Shown here: in pieces, positions 36,141 to 48,721 of the stretch | How positions within the stretch are numbered: position 1 is the first letter of the stretch | Layout of the letters: each line of letters opens with the position of its first letter | Assembly (NCBI GenBank): GCA_037176725.1 | Contig: JAZBRS010000077.1 | Coordinates: 6,324,001 to 6,388,000, forward strand | DNA length: 64,000 nucleotides | Direction: 5' to 3' | Source: Posidonia oceanica | Lineage: Eukaryota; Streptophyta; Magnoliopsida; Alismatales; Posidoniaceae | Program-made: the position numbers and the translations under genes | The notes under the pieces: model-generated | What the model was told of the DNA's origin: nothing | The model's input: the letters and a program-made list of their open reading frames with translations, nothing else | Database searches by the model: none

Positions 36141-36839
36141 AAAATACGCAAAGGGAAGGAATCAAACAAGTAAAGAGATGCAAACGATGTAAGTGTGAAA
36201 ACAAACACCACTTAAGGACCACGCAATGCAGGTGTGAAGACCTGCAAAGGGGAAAGAAAGCAAGTGAAGGGATCACCACTATTCTGTGACTGTTTCGCAC
36301 TAAACCGTCCCACGATGTGTCTCGCACGCTGCCCAAAGCTCGCGGTGCAATCGGATCGTGGAAAAGGGGGAAGAAAGCCACAATCAGTAGTGAATCCAAG
36401 GAGAACACAACCCAAAGACACTGAGAGTACGCGAAAAGAGGAAGTGGAGTAGATAGGCAAGAAGAGGAAGTTCTAATCTACATGCATGGAAAACGCAGGG
36501 CGAAAACAATGCATGCAATGCAAGTGATATGCAATAAAGTGCTATGCAGTGGTTCAGAAGGACTTACCTTGGAGATCTGAGGCCTAATCTGAAGTAACCT
36601 TGGTCAGCATGGAAGTCCGCTCCACTAGGGTGATCCGGGTAGCTTGGTCGCAAAGATCCGGCGGTTCGATCAGAAGATACACAGGCCTCAAAGCAGAAGA
36701 TCCAAGAACCAGGGGAGGAGAAGGGAACTAAGTGTAAAAAGGTCCTATGGGTGTGCAGAACAGGTCCTCCCACATACATGGGAGCTAAATGTGCTTAAAA
36801 GTGTGCTAAGATGCTAAGTGCAAAGATGCTTGGATGCAA

Positions 36840-37905
36840 TGCATGTAAAAAATGCAAAGATGGGGGTCTAAGTGGCAAATAGGGAAAAGTGCAGGGGCTT
36901 ATGTGCAAATTAACCCTAAATGTATGCAAAAGAGTGCAAATGTATGCAAGGATGCTAATGCAGGGGTGCATGAGCTAAATGCAAGGTTAATTAGGATGAA
37001 TGCATGCAAAAATGCAAGATAAGGACCTAAATGCAATTTGTTAAAACTTATGGACTAAAACATAAAGCCAGCAAATAGGCACAAATCCCAAAAAGAAAAC
37101 CTGCAGTGGATCCTCATGCAACTTTGGAAAAGCTGGGACAAGAAAAACAAAGCCAGAAAGGACTCAAAAGGTGCAAAAGACACTTGCCAGGACCTATCTG
37201 CAAACTTTTAAAAACAGCAAAGGGCTTAACTGCAAGAAAAATAGAAAACCTGAGGGGCATATTGAAGCTCAGAAGGAGCTGGATGTGATTAAAACAAAAT
37301 TCAGTGCCAAAATCATGGCCAAAAAGAAACCAAAACCTCCTGTAAAACAAAAGGAAGGACCCATCTGCAAATAAAGAAAACCGAGGGACTGATCTGCAAA
37401 CCAAAAAGAAATCACACAGACACAGAAATACAAAGGGAGGAGCCCTGTGCAATAAAAATAAAACCATGGGCCTTTCTGCAAACTGAAAATAAAATAAAAA
37501 CACACACAGCACACCATAGAGAGACCCAGATGCAAATAAAACAAAGTTATAGGCTTAAAAGCAAAAAACACAAGACACAGAGAATCATAGAGGGACTAAA
37601 ATGCAAATATAATAAACATCTGGACATTTTATTAATGCAATATGGTTTTAGAAGATGATTAAATGAAATGCATGAACTGTGGAGGACTAAAATGCAAATA
37701 AAAAAAATACAGGGGATAAAATGCAATGTGATATGATAAAATATACATTCAAATGATTTTCATGAATTGAGGATGGACCTAGATGCAATTTAAAATGAAC
37801 AGAGGATTTATATGCAATGCAGTATGATAAAATGTGAATTAAAATGGACAGATCAACCAACGGAGGACGTAAGTGCAAATATAATAAATCAGAGGAGTTA
37901 AACGT
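36840..37905. repeat. Degenerate 'aggggctaaaatgcaa' repeats
   Basis: A short phrase close to 'ggggactaaaatgcaaat' returns every 50-90 bp (for example near 36895, 37380, 37585, 37680, 37710 and 37860). The same is seen in Delta's LTR at 52140-52870. Confidence 0.65.
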
Positions 37906-37908
37906 AAT

Positions 37909-40900
37909 TGTAGTAATCCTGAATTCTGATCGTCCATGCATGATACCAAAGCTCACGTGCATCGATCAAAATAGGCTCACTATATGCGGCGAGATCCAAG
38001 GGAAGAAACTCGACTCGGAAACGCTGGCAAAAGAAAAGAAAAGAAAAGAAATGATAAGACAAAATCGGAGTCGCTACCAGGTCTATTGAATTGGAAGATA
38101 GGGAAAATCGGGGGTAATACATGAAAAGACATGTAAAACCGGATGCAAAGAAGGAGCAAAGGAATACAATGCTAAGCTAAGCTATGCTATGCCATGCAAT
38201 GACTCATGCCTAGGATAAAGGAGAGGTCGATGCGAGCCAAGAGAAAGGGCAAGGACTCCTGTTATGCATGGGGAAGGTGTTAGGCACCCCCGATACGTTC
38301 GAGAGTCGGTCTTTCTTAGGCAATCTTGCGCTAATGCAAGGAAATACTAGCCTAATGCCTAAATGCAATGAATGCCTATCTGCTATGCATGGGAAATAAA
38401 CGAGCTATCTATATGCTCAGCAATGCTGCTAGTGATCCGAACTGGGCGTACCCTGGTTTGTGAGAACTCCTAGGCAGTAAGCATCATTGCTCTAAATGCA
38501 GATGCAGGCGATAAAGCAAAACTGCGGGGAAAAACAAGCAATGCAGACAACATGCAAGCGATAAGGCAAAGCAGGTGTAGAAAATAGTGTGAAATGCGGG
38601 AAACAATGCAAGGCACGGAAAACGATGTAGGGTGCAGAAAATGATGCAAAGGAGTGGAAAACGATGCAAAATGCGGAAGACGGTGCAAAGCACGAAAAAC
38701 GGTGCAAGATGCGGAAAACGAGGGGAAAGCGGGGTGCAAAACCAAAGACAAGGGTTAGGCAGCATGCATAGGGGTTGCAGTAAGCATTAGAAGCCATAAA
38801 ATGTGAAAAACGACGAGCGAAACAAAATCGGCGTTTTAAAACTATGTCAAGCCAACTGCAAGCGTTGGACGTTGGCAACAGCAGCGTCCAACTTTGGACG
38901 CTACCATTGCTAGCGTCCAACACCTGCTGGAGGCAGACAGCATGCAGCTTTTTAGAAAACCATGCCTTCTAGCTATATGGATGCAATACAGATGCATGAA
39001 TGCAACTAAATGGGTGCAAGGCATGCCGGACTAACCTAACAGAGGATTAGAGGAGGAATCAGAGCAAGAGGCAAGCTAGGATCAAGGATCAAAGCAAGTA
39101 GGTTGTTGGACGCCCTTGAGCATGGCGTCCAACGTTAGACACTAGAGGGACAGGCATCTAACACAGGCCAGAGAGGAACAAAAGCAAAAAGGCATCGAAT
39201 GATAAATAAACATAGGGATCATGCATTTGGGCTACTGGAGTCAAGCAGAGGGCAGACATGCAAACAAGGGAAGCATAAGAAACCAGGAAAACCTTACTGT
39301 AGCAAGTGCCAGGCCAGAGGCACAACCAAAACATTGGACGCAAGCTAGGCCGGCATCCAATGTTGGACGCCTACACCAGTAGCGTACAATGCCCTGGGAG
39401 GCACAACACACAAAAAACTTGCATAAAAAAGGCAAACGAACTAATGAAGGCTGAAGAACAGTTGCTACTGAGGCTAGACATGCATGGAAACATAGGAGAC
39501 ATGTAAGCAAACAAATCAGAGCAACATGCAAGCATCCAAAAGCATGCAGAGGAGTAGGGACGTTAGACGCTGGAGACACCAGCGTCCAACATTGGACACT
39601 GAAGTCTCTGGCGTCCAACGCCTGTAGGATGCCAACTTACCTGTACTAAAGGGGGAGCTCAGCTCTAACCCCACCTATATGCATGCGGACATACTAAGGC
39701 ATACCAGAGCAAAAGGAAACATCCACAGCAAGCATCTGACATATGGAAAGCAATAAAGAGGAAAGCATGCATAGGATAGGATTAAAACTTTGCAACAAGG
39801 AGCAAGCAACTAAAAAAGATCCCAGCAAACCTAAGCATAGTTGCCATAGGGGCCAGGCATCTCTAAGCAAGTATGGATCATAAGCAAATATAAAAAATAA
39901 GCAAGGTGTAGGCATGGCAGCAAGCTACAGCTAACAGAGGTGTTGGACGCTAGGTGAACCAACGTCCAACATTGGACGCGGCTCACCCAGGCGTCCAACG
40001 CAGGCAGGAAGCAAGCGGACTTAAATCATGCAAAAAGACTTAGGCATGGATCAAAGCATGGATACAGGCATGGTATGACATCAGAGGACATGCATGGAAG
40101 ACATATAGCATGGATTTACAAAATAACAAGCAGTAGCAAGGCATGGAAAGCATTAGAACATGAGCAAAGGAAAGTAGGGTGTTGGACACTGGCCTATGCC
40201 GCATTCAACGTTGGACGCACCAGCTAGTGCGTCCAACACACTGAACTCTCTTCTGGCCACAAATCACGGCCAAAAGCATTCAAAAAAATGTGAAAATGCA
40301 TGGACACAAGCTAATAGACATGCAAGACCTTAGGAGACAAAAAGCCTACCTTCTGGCAGCCTGGAACGGCGGTTCCACCTTGCTTGCCGGCGTTGCTGAT
40401 GTAGTGGCAGAAGCTACTCCGGTGAGGTCGCACGAGCTACTGGAGGCTCCAGAAGAGTCGGCGAAGGGTCGAGGACGGAGAGGGGAGTGCACTCTACGCT
40501 CTGAAGATGGCGAATTCCTTCTTGGCTATGTGTGGTGAGTGCTGGAATGGCATGAAGTTGCGGTTTTGTTCAGCTGGGCATGGGTTCAAGTGCTGGCAGT
40601 CAAGGTTGCAGGCCGAATTCTGGCAATTGCAGGTGATGGCAGGTGCTTCTGGGTGTGGGGAACCCATGAGGGATGTCAGGAGAGGGCATGGGTGCTGTCA
40701 TAGGGCCGGCAAGGTCAGGGCGATGGCAGGTGCGGGCGGTGGAAGTCAGTAGCTGGCAGTGAGGGCGGAGAGAGCGGTTTTGGTGCTGATGAGGAGGGGA
40801 TGGGCAGTAACTTGGGCTTGGAAGGTAGTGCATGGCATGGAGTGGAAGAAGGGACAGGTAGTAAGTGCAGGGAGGCAGTGGAGTTGACGGGCAATGAGCC

Positions 40901-41232
40901 GAAGGGGGCGGAGCAGCTACTGCTACAACCGAGTCATTGGACGCTGGAGCAGAGGGCATCCAACGTTGGACGCTAGCACAGGGCGCATCCAACGTTGGAC
41001 GTTGCCTATTCCAGCGTCCAACACACTCAGTTGGCAAAGGCTGCAAATGGACTTGGGCTTGGGCCTAGAAGGGTTTTAAAAGTTGCAGAGAGGCTTGGGT
41101 TAAGGCTTTTAAGGTCTAGGCAAGGTTTTGGGTTTGGTTTTGGGTTAGGAAAAAGGAATGCCATTCCAGAGTCAGCACGAGCCTGCGAAAGAAAACAATC
41201 AACTTCCAGGCTGTCAGAATGGGGTGTCTACA
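37909..41232 (-). repeat. 3' LTR of B (3324 bp)
   Basis: Starts TGTAGACACCCC at 41232, directly after the polypurine tract, and ends GGATTACTACA at 37909 with no primer-binding site beyond, as expected of a 3' copy. Collinear with Alpha's LTR. It holds the same kind of hairpins, for example TTGGACGCTA 38891-38900 with TAGCGTCCAA 38908-38917, and arms at 39562-39573 and 39579-39590 (one mismatch). Further clusters lie near 39105, 39335, 39945, 40195, 40935 and 40970. Confidence 0.88.
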
Positions 41233-41246
41233 GATGCCCCTCCCTG
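41233..41246 (-). promoter_or_regulatory. Polypurine tract of B
   Basis: Minus-strand CAGGGAGGGGCATC abuts the LTR start. It is identical to Delta's tract at 56399-56412. Confidence 0.85.
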
Positions 41247-41559
41247 AGCGAGGTCAAGCATAGCGAGACCGCTGCTCAAGGTAGACAAGACACCCTACCT
41301 GGCGCTGGCAGGAGTGCAAATGACTGTAGGTGCCAGTCATTCACCCGATGGATGCACCGGAAAACATGACTCAGAGCCACAATGTAGATGCAAATGCAGA
41401 TGCTAATGCAATGCGTGCTAATGCAGATGCGATGCATACCGATGCAGCTACTTACCATGCAATGCTGTTAGTAAAAGAATGCAATGCTGATGCAGAAGGG
41501 ATGCAAAGAAAGCTGCAATGCAATGCGTGGGTTCGGGGATTAGTCCGAGCTCACAAAAA

Positions 41560-41670
41560 GGGACGCCTGACAAGACTGACAGGCTTGGCATCCGAGCAGT
41601 TAGGGCTGCTAGCCCAACAAGCAAAAGGGCAGACAATTGGACGGTTGTCGACCGAGCAGTTAGGGCTGCC
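41560..41670. repeat. Hairpin modules in the 3' region of B
   Basis: AGCAG-TTAGGG-CTGCT at 41595-41610 and GACAA-TTGGACGG-TTGTC at 41632-41649 are clean stems. A third near 41567-41588 is weaker. Same module type as 1092-1240 and 59000-59860. Confidence 0.7.
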
Positions 41671-41689
41671 AGTCCACAGGGGGAAAAGA

Positions 41690-42130
41690 AGCAGCTTGTC
41701 CTTGCCCGAGGAAACAACCAAGAAAGAGAAAGGGGGCAGGCAAGCGTGGGCATCGTCCACATGAGGCGAAGCCACGCAAGGGCTGATCCTCGCATGAGGA
41801 TACAGGACAGGACTCCGAGCATACGAGGTCCGAGAAGGGCTTGTCCTTGCCCGAGGAAGCAAGCAAGAAAAGAAAGGGGATAGGCAAGCGTGCGCATCGT
41901 CTGCACGGAGTGAAGCCACGCAAGGGCAGATCCTCGCATGAGGATATAGAGTAGGACTCCGAGCTTACGGGGTTCGAGAAGAGCTTGTCCTCACTTGAGG
42001 AAGCAAGCACGGTCTCCGTGCGGACGGAGACGGCAAAGGCTTGTCCTCGCCCGAGGAAGCAAGCGGGGGATTCCGCGCGGACAGAATTCAAAGGGGGGGT
42101 TTGTCCTCACCCGAGGAAGCAAGCAGCAGT
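41690..42130. repeat. Tandem repeats of 145 bp and about 60 bp in the 3' region of B
   Basis: Units begin 'gcttgtcctcgcccgaggaagcaagc'-like at about 41697, 41839, 41980, 42036 and 42098: first two units of about 142-145 bp, then units of about 56-62 bp. Each start is itself a palindrome-like GCTTG...CAAGC. Confidence 0.75.
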
Positions 42131-43586
42131 TGTGGATGTGGATTTGGGGGGGTGTTTAAGAAGATGACTGCACCTCCACGTACGTCGTCAACTTTTGTGA
42201 TCGCCACTCGTCTTTGGGTAGATAGGACACCTTGGGGGGAGATGATGAAGCTGTGGGTACTCGAATCACTGGATCGATGGCAGGATGTCGTCCAGCAGCT
42301 CCTTCATGTTATGTAAGCAATTTCCTTTCCTTCAAAACAAATGAGAATAAAAGATGTAGATTAGTTCAAGTGTAGTAAATGTTAATAAAAGTAGATAGAA
42401 AATAACATAAGCAATTAAACCTAATACTAACCGGGGGTTGTTCCCCGCATGCATATGCTATGGGTCCTATGCTAAGGAATGCAATATGAGATAAAAAGAT
42501 TGGAAGATACTCCCTTCACCCTCGTGCTGTATGCAGTGGAGTAGAAGTGGAGGCATAGTCGGAGCTCCGACTTAGCTCAGGATCTTTGGGATCTTGGAAT
42601 GTAGTGATCTTTGGGATCTGAGTTGGGTTTCTCTCTAGATAGAGGGTGGAGACTAGGGTTTCTGGTTTGGAAACTCTAGCTGTTTGAAGGTGGAAGCTCA
42701 GAAACCTAAAACCTACAGAAGATTTTTTTCTGACCTGACTAAGGGGGCTCTCTCTCTAGGAATGATTGGGGAATTTCTCTCTCCAAAGTTTCGACCATCA
42801 AAACACTAGCCTAGGGGGTCTATTTATAGACTTTAGGGGTGTGAGGACGGTTGGAGTTCAGAAAATTCTAGAAAAGTGGCAGTTAGCGTTGGTCGTCGGA
42901 TCGGTAGGCGACTAAGGCTAGCAACCACCTACTCAAATGTGGAGAAAACCATAGAAATTCGGTTGACAGGAACCACGATCATTAGTCGCCGGTTTGAGTG
43001 GTGCCTAATGGTCAAGGATCATGGGGAAGACCAAGGTAGTTCCGCAACTGTCTAGTCGCCTGTTGAGGTGGCGCCTAAAGGTTGAGGGGTTAGTCGGAAT
43101 TGACCGTGGAAAAGCAACTGTCCGATTCGGTTAACAGAGCCCACAACTGTTAGTCGCCGCTTAGAGTGGTGCCTAGTTGAGTCGCCTGTTTACATGGCGC
43201 CTAACCCAGTCGCCTCTCCAACTGGCAACTAGCAACATCTTTTGCATTTTTAACCCTGTCTTTTAAGTTTGATAGAGAAAACTCAATTAAAAGCCCGTAA
43301 AACTTCAGATATCTCATGAAATCATAAAAACATCTTCTTTAACTCAAATCTGCCACGGATTTGAGTGGAGAAGTGTGCTCAATTTTACTCAAACTTGCCA
43401 CTAGTTTGGGCAAGTCAGCTCTACCACAACTAACGTCCTTGAGCTAAGTAGAATCAGGTGTTGTTTTTAAGCAAGTCACGAAAACTTCGGAAAATGTGTT
43501 ATTAAAGCCTTAGTTATGTGATCTAGGTGCCTCAGAAGTTCCTGTCCTCTATGAACTCTAGGAAATGCGAAAATGGGATTCTCACA
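42131..43586 (-). repeat. LTR F: Beta-family LTR without its element
   Basis: Minus orientation, TGTGAGAATCCC at 43586 to ...CCACATCCACA at 42131 (1456 bp), with TATAAATA at 42829-42821. No polypurine tract precedes it and no primer-binding site follows, so it is a lone LTR. The flanking five bases (gcagt, ggatt) do not match. It sits between B's integrase and B's 3' region, with the integrase C-terminus missing. Confidence 0.8.
42821..42829 (-). promoter_or_regulatory. TATA box in LTR F
   Basis: Minus-strand CTATAAATA followed by 'gacccccta', matching Beta's LTR at 25342-25350. Confidence 0.7.
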
Positions 43587-45010
43587 GGATTCGCTGCGAA
43601 GGGATCTCCACTTCGACAGGCAGCACCGCCTCCATGCCGTATGCCAGCAAATACGGGGTGGTTCCTGTAGAGGTTTGCACTAATGTCCTGTACGCCCAGA
43701 GCGCGTATGGGAGCTTGTCGTGCCAGTCTTTGTGGGTTTCTGCCATCTTCTTCATTATTTTCACAATGTTTTTATTGGCAGACTCCACTGCTCCATTCAT
43801 CTGTAGCCGGTATGGCGAGGACCTATGATGCTTGATCTGGTGCTTCTGTAGGTATTTTTCGATCCTCATTGCATGAAGTTCGAGCCATTGTCAGAGATGA
43901 TTGCATGCGGGACCCCATATCGAGTGACAATGCTATTTCTGATAAACCTCTCTGTCACCGCTGTTGTGACCGCCTTGTAGGAGGCTGCCTCCACCCACTT
44001 AGTGAAATAGTCTATCACTACCAGGATGAAGCGATGACCGTTCGATGCAGCAGGGTGTATGGCACCGATTACATCCATCCCCTAGGTGGAGAAGGGCCAT
44101 GGCGAGGACATGCTATGCAATTCCTGCGGGGGTGCGTGCATAAGGTTACCATGGATCTGGCAATTGTGGCATCTACGCACAAACTGGCAGCACTCTGCCT
44201 CCATGGTTGACCAGAAGTAGCCTTGCAACATTATCTTCTTGGCCAGCAGCACACCATTCATATGCGGACCACAAGTCCCTGCATGAACCTGGAGCATAAG
44301 CGTGTCGGCCTCTTGCTTGCTCAAGCAGCGCAGGAGCATCTGACTGTATGATCTTCTGTACAACTGCCCTGCCCCTAACACATAATTTGACGCCAGATGT
44401 GCCAAAGTTTTTCTATCTGCTGCTGAGGCACCAAGCGGGTGGTTGCCGGACTCCAAGAAGGCTTTGATGTCACAGTACCAAGGCTGCTCTTCTACCGGAT
44501 CTGCCTCCTCTATGCTCATGCAGTGCGCAGGCTGCTCCATGCATGTAACTAATACATCCACTGCTCGGTCTTCAGGTATACTGAGCCAGGACACCAAGGT
44601 TGCTAGCGCATCTGCATATGCCTTCCTTGCCCTGTTCATATACGAGAAGTGGATGCTTGCAAATTGTTCTATCAGCTTTAGCAGGTGTTCGTGATATGGC
44701 ACTAACTTTGGATCTTTTGTTCTCCAATCGCCATTCACTTGGGAAATCACCTGCATGGCATCGCCGTGCACATGCAGCTTCTGCACCTCATGCTCGAGCG
44801 CGACCTTCAATCCCAGAATGCATGCTTCATATTCTGCTTCATTATTAGTGCATTTGAAGGTCAGCTTCCTTGCAAAGAGGATCATCTGCCCCTACAGCGT
44901 GGTCAGCACCATGCCTATGCCTCGACTCTTCTTGTTGACAGCGCCATCAAAGTACAACTGCCAATGCTCTAGGTCTTCAGGGTCCTCCTCAGAGTCTTCC
45001 ATTGCAAAGA
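43587..45010 (-). pseudogene. pol: B second RNase H and integrase, C-terminus lost
   Basis: The second RNase H has D (YFDGAVN, about 44955), E (NNEAEYEAC, about 44835), D (VHGDAMQV, about 44755) and D (AYADALATL, about 44615). Integrase zinc finger: HAGTCGPHMN (about 44275) and CHNCQIH (about 44170). The core has D in GMDVIGAI (about 44065), D in ISDNGSNF (about 43890) and E in NGAVESANK (about 43790). TAG at 44079 stands where Delta has TGG. A frameshift lies near 43868. The frame runs into LTR F at 43587. Confidence 0.87.
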
Positions 45011-46739
45011 GGATGTCCTCATCCGGGAACTGCGTCTAGAGAGGCTAGTATTTAGGCAAAGGAAAGTCTGCAAGGTGATCCGCCATGGCTTGGCCCTTCA
45101 TGGCTCACTGCGTGACAAAGGTGATGTCGTATTGAGACAACAACATCTGCCACTTAACGCATTTGCCTATTATTGCTAGCTTCTGGAAAAGGAACTTGAT
45201 GGGGTTATGTCGGCATAGATGTCGGACCGGATACACCATCATGTACTACCTCAGCTTCTGTGCAGTCCAGAAGAGGGATAAAGAAGGTCTTCTCCATTGT
45301 GCTATACCTGGCTTCGCAATCGTTGAATTTCTTGCTCAGGTAATAAATTACATGCTCCTTTCTACCATATTCATCATGCTGGCCCAAGACGGTGCCCATG
45401 GAATGTTGCGTGGTAGAGAGGTAGAGAAGCAGAGGTCTTCCCGGTGTAGGAGGGACCAACACAAGAGGCTTGGTCAGAAGCTGTTTGATTTTGTCAAAGG
45501 CAGCTTGGCACTCCTCGCTCCAATTAATCTGTGCATTCTTCTTCAGGAGCTTGAAAATCTGTTCGCATATAGGCATGAGTTGCGTAATGAACCGACTGAT
45601 ATACTGCAGACGTCCAAGCAGGCCTCGGACTTCTTTCTCTGTCCTGGGGGTGGCATATCCATGATAGCTTTTGCTTTCATCGGGTCCACTTCAATCCCCC
45701 TCTGGCTAACAATGTAGCCCAGGAGCTTGCCAGAAGACACCCCAAATACGGATTTGTTGGGGTTAAGGCGCAGCTTGTACTTTCTCAAGCGGTCAAAGAG
45801 CTTCCTTAAACAGGCAAGGTGATCCTCAGGCTCTTTGGTCTTGGCAATCATATCATCCACGTATACCTCAACTTCTTGATGCATGAGGTCGTGGAAAAGT
45901 GCAGTCATGACCCTCTAATAGGTTGCGCCGGCATTTTTCAGCCCAAATGGCATGACTTGGTAGCAGAAGACACTCCAAGGGGTGATAAATGACGTTTTCT
46001 CCATATCCTCTTCTGCCATTCTAATCTGATTATAGCTAGAGAAGCCATCCATGAAAGAAAGCATTTTGTGCCTTGTAGTGTTATCAACTAGGATGTCAAT
46101 GTGCGGCAATGGAAAATCATCGTTGGGACTCGCCTTGTTCAGGTCCCGATAGTCGATGCACATGCGGACTCGTCCATCCTTTTTAGGCACTGGCACAACG
46201 TTTGCAAGCCACTCAAGGTAAAGGACGACCTTGAGGAAGTTAACACTGTGCTGCTTCATGATCTCCTCCTTGATCATGAGTAGCCACTGCGGTCGCCATC
46301 GCCTTAGCTTCTGCTTTACTGGCCTTGCATCTAGGTCTAAGGGCAAGTTGTGCACAACTATCTCAATGTCGAGGCCAACCATATCCTCGTAGTTCCAGGC
46401 AAAGACATCTGCATACTCCTTCAAGAATGCGATGACTTCTGCTCTAGCCTGGGGCGACAGAAGGGCGCTAATGCAGACCTCTCTGACTTCTTCTGCTGTG
46501 CCAATGCTGACAACCTCCGTTTCCTCTTCGACATGGTGGTTGGGGCCTTCTGGATCGTCGTCGTGGGGCCGGAACTCAGGCGATGGTTTATCACTCCCAT
46601 CTTCGCCTGCATCATCCTCCTCTCTATATGCAATAAGTTTCGAGAGGATCTCCTTCTCAAAGGTGGGGTCTAAGATATCAAACGAATGCAAGTGTTCCGC
46701 TGCTTGGCCCTGGTGACGCTTCAGGATGGTCACGCTCAC
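45011..46739 (-). pseudogene. pol: B reverse transcriptase and RNase H
   Basis: Acidic lead-in (46739-46450), then KQKLRRWRPQWLL (about 46300), VRMCIDYRDLNKASP (about 46160), SFMDGFSSYNQI (about 46050, motif-A Asp kept) and YVDDM (about 45855). TAG at 45912 where A has CAG. One G is missing from the G run near 45647 relative to A, which shifts the frame. RNase H 1 reads TTQHSMG at the first catalytic position, as in A. A further frame break lies near 45260. Confidence 0.87.
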
Positions 46740-48721
46740 CCGAGTGTTTTTATACCCTCGGCGCGCGACCTTTGTCCTGGCAAGCTCCTCAGCTGGTTCT
46801 TCCTGCTCTGACTCTGCTGCTAGTTCTGCTGAAGCTAACTGTGCTACTGCTTGCTGTGTAGGGGTTGCATGTGCTACTGCTTGCTGCTGTGCTATTGGTG
46901 CCTGCTACGCTACTGCTTGTGCATGTTGTGCTGCTGCGGGTGCATGTTGTACTGCCACTGGTGCATGTTGTACTGCCGCTGGTGCATGTTGTACTGCCGC
47001 TGGTACATGTTGTACCGCATGTTGTTCTACTACTGTGCGTGTTGTACTGCATGTTGTTCTGCTGCCGGTGCATGTTGTACCACTGCTGCTTGCTATACCA
47101 CTGGTGCTGCTTGTGGTGCTGATGCTACTGGTATCTGCTGTGCTGTTGCTTCCTCTGCATGCTCTGGTGTGCTTGCCAAGGATATATCAAGCTAGCGGCT
47201 GATCATGGTACTACTGGCTACTGCATTGTCTAAGTGTGGCATGCGCTGCACGAACCATCGAGACCCACTCCCTAGTTGCAGGGTGATCAGCTCATCTGGT
47301 CTGGCAGGTGCCTCGAGCACTAGATCTTCCTCTAGGACCATGATAGAGGGATCTGTGGCCACGGCCTTCCCCTTCTTCTGTGCAGTCTCATGCTCTACCA
47401 CGTCCTGCGCCAGCGACGCGAGCTGCTCCTGGAATAACTGCTCCAAGTCTCCCATAGAGAAATCAATCTGAGTATCTGTAGCCGCTCCTGCCTCCTCATC
47501 CGAGGGTGAGTCGACGTAGTAAGTGACTGCCGGGCTTACGGCCAACCCTGGCTCGATTGCTGGGCTTCCTGCTGCTTGGGGCACTTGTTTCGCTGCTGCT
47601 GGGTATGCTGCCAGGATCACTGCTGCTGCAGGCGGGGAGGCACAACTACTCTTCTAAGGGGCCAATTGCTAGGCCGCCATGCTTGGGGATGAAGCGCCGG
47701 TGCCCGTGGGTGACAGTGGTGGTCTCCCGATAGCAGCGGCGCTAATCTTCCGCATAGCAAGATCTGTTGAGGCTGGCAGCGGTGTGCTTGACAGAGCCGC
47801 CTGGCTTGCTTGTGGCGTTGTCGATAATGCAGGCTGAGTCACGCTGTCGCCTGATCTGACTGACTGTACCGCTGGAGAAGGTGATTTCCATGCTGGTGCA
47901 GCTGCGGCCACAAGCTGACTGCCGGATAACGCCGGAGGGTGTGCTTCTAACTCTAGCGCTGCAACTGCGTCTGTCGGTGACTTTGGTGGTGCTGTAGGAA
48001 GAGGGGAAACTGTCAGCCCCGCCCTAGGGTTTGCCAATTCTACTGCTTCATTAGTGAGTACCAAGCAAACTGACTGGGACGTAGTCACGCTGAGCTGATC
48101 CTTGCTACTGGTTGGGGCAGCCTCAACTATACCAGACTCCTCCTCATTTGAGTAGTAGTCCTCGATGCAGACCCATTCTTCCTCCGGCAGCTGAGAGCTT
48201 GGGCATGACGCCTGTTGTGCTGGGGCTTCACTGCTATTTGATTCCAGGATACCTGCACTGGTGAGGTTAGTGAGGTCCTACGGGATAGCCACCCTCTGAT
48301 CCTTGGGCAGCATGCATCTGTCTTTGCTAGACTGTAAATCATATCCGAGGCCTTCAGAATCTCTTCGCTCTACTGCTCTGACTGGCTCAGCGATTCCCTA
48401 GCCATATTGCCCAAGTGGCATTCCCTTGACATAGCCCCATCTGTGACAGACGTTTTCAACCATCCAAAAGGGGTTGCTGTGAACGGCCAAGGAGTTGATA
48501 CGTTCAAGATCAGGCACAAAGCTAACCGGCTCGCACCGATTAACTCGATACAAGGCAGCTGAAAGTTCAGGGTCAAAAGGGATAGTATGCGAAGAGATGG
48601 GTGCAACCGCCTCGATCCGCTCCTTCTCAAAGTTTTCCGCCATTACAACGATAACGTCGTCGCCGTGGCAGAACTTGATCATGTGGTGGAGGGTCGAGGG
48701 GATGACTTGATGCTTGTGTAG
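46740..48721 (-). pseudogene. pol: B linker: G-patch-like block and low-complexity region
   Basis: Collinear with A's linker. FEKERIEAV (about 48640), the Met-Pro-Leu-Gly-Gln run and EGLGYD (about 48340) form the G-patch-like block. From 48090 to 46790 the frame is Ala/Ser/Thr/Pro-rich, with the YYVDSPSDEEAGAATDTQID block near 47510. Broken by several stops. Confidence 0.75.
46850..47160. repeat. TGTTGTACTGC 21-bp repeats
   Basis: Four to six copies of a 21-bp unit built on 'ggtgcatgttgtactgccgct' (46925-47075), flanked by looser 'tgctactgcttgctgtg' copies. The unit length is a multiple of three and lies in the linker. Confidence 0.8.

Larger units (their letters stand above)
25996..37908 (-). 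mobile_element. Element A: Ty3/gypsy (Tat/Ogre-like), minus strand, both ends interrupted
   Basis: Minus-strand order from the right: partial 5' LTR (37908 to 35069), primer-binding site, leader, gag, protease, linker, RT and RNase H, second RNase H, and the start of integrase, cut at 25996 by Beta. The LTR is cut at 37909 by the 3' LTR of B. Frameshifts in gag, several stops and the loss of the RT motif-A Asp show a long-dead copy. Rest of integrase, 3' region and 3' LTR should lie left of Beta, outside the window. Confidence 0.88.
35069..37908 (-). repeat. 5' LTR of A, 3' portion only (2840 bp)
   Basis: Ends GGATTACTACA at 35069. It belongs to the family of Delta's 6.0-kb LTR: both share the block around 36265-36360 (matching 51485-51600), the 'gcaaaacg' repeats and the 'aggggctaaaatgcaa' repeats. 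The rest is cut off at 37908 by element B. Confidence 0.82.

Noticed and set aside
35687..36211. Long Phe/Cys- or Lys/Gln-rich ORFs on both strands
   Set aside because: Shadows of the GCAAAACG tandem array in A's LTR.
42131..43586. LTR F as the 5' LTR of a further complete element
   Set aside because: No primer-binding site follows its 3' end and no matching internal region lies beside it.
46789..47202. Cys- or Thr-rich ORFs
   Set aside because: Shadows of the 21-bp TGTTGTACTGC repeat in B's linker.
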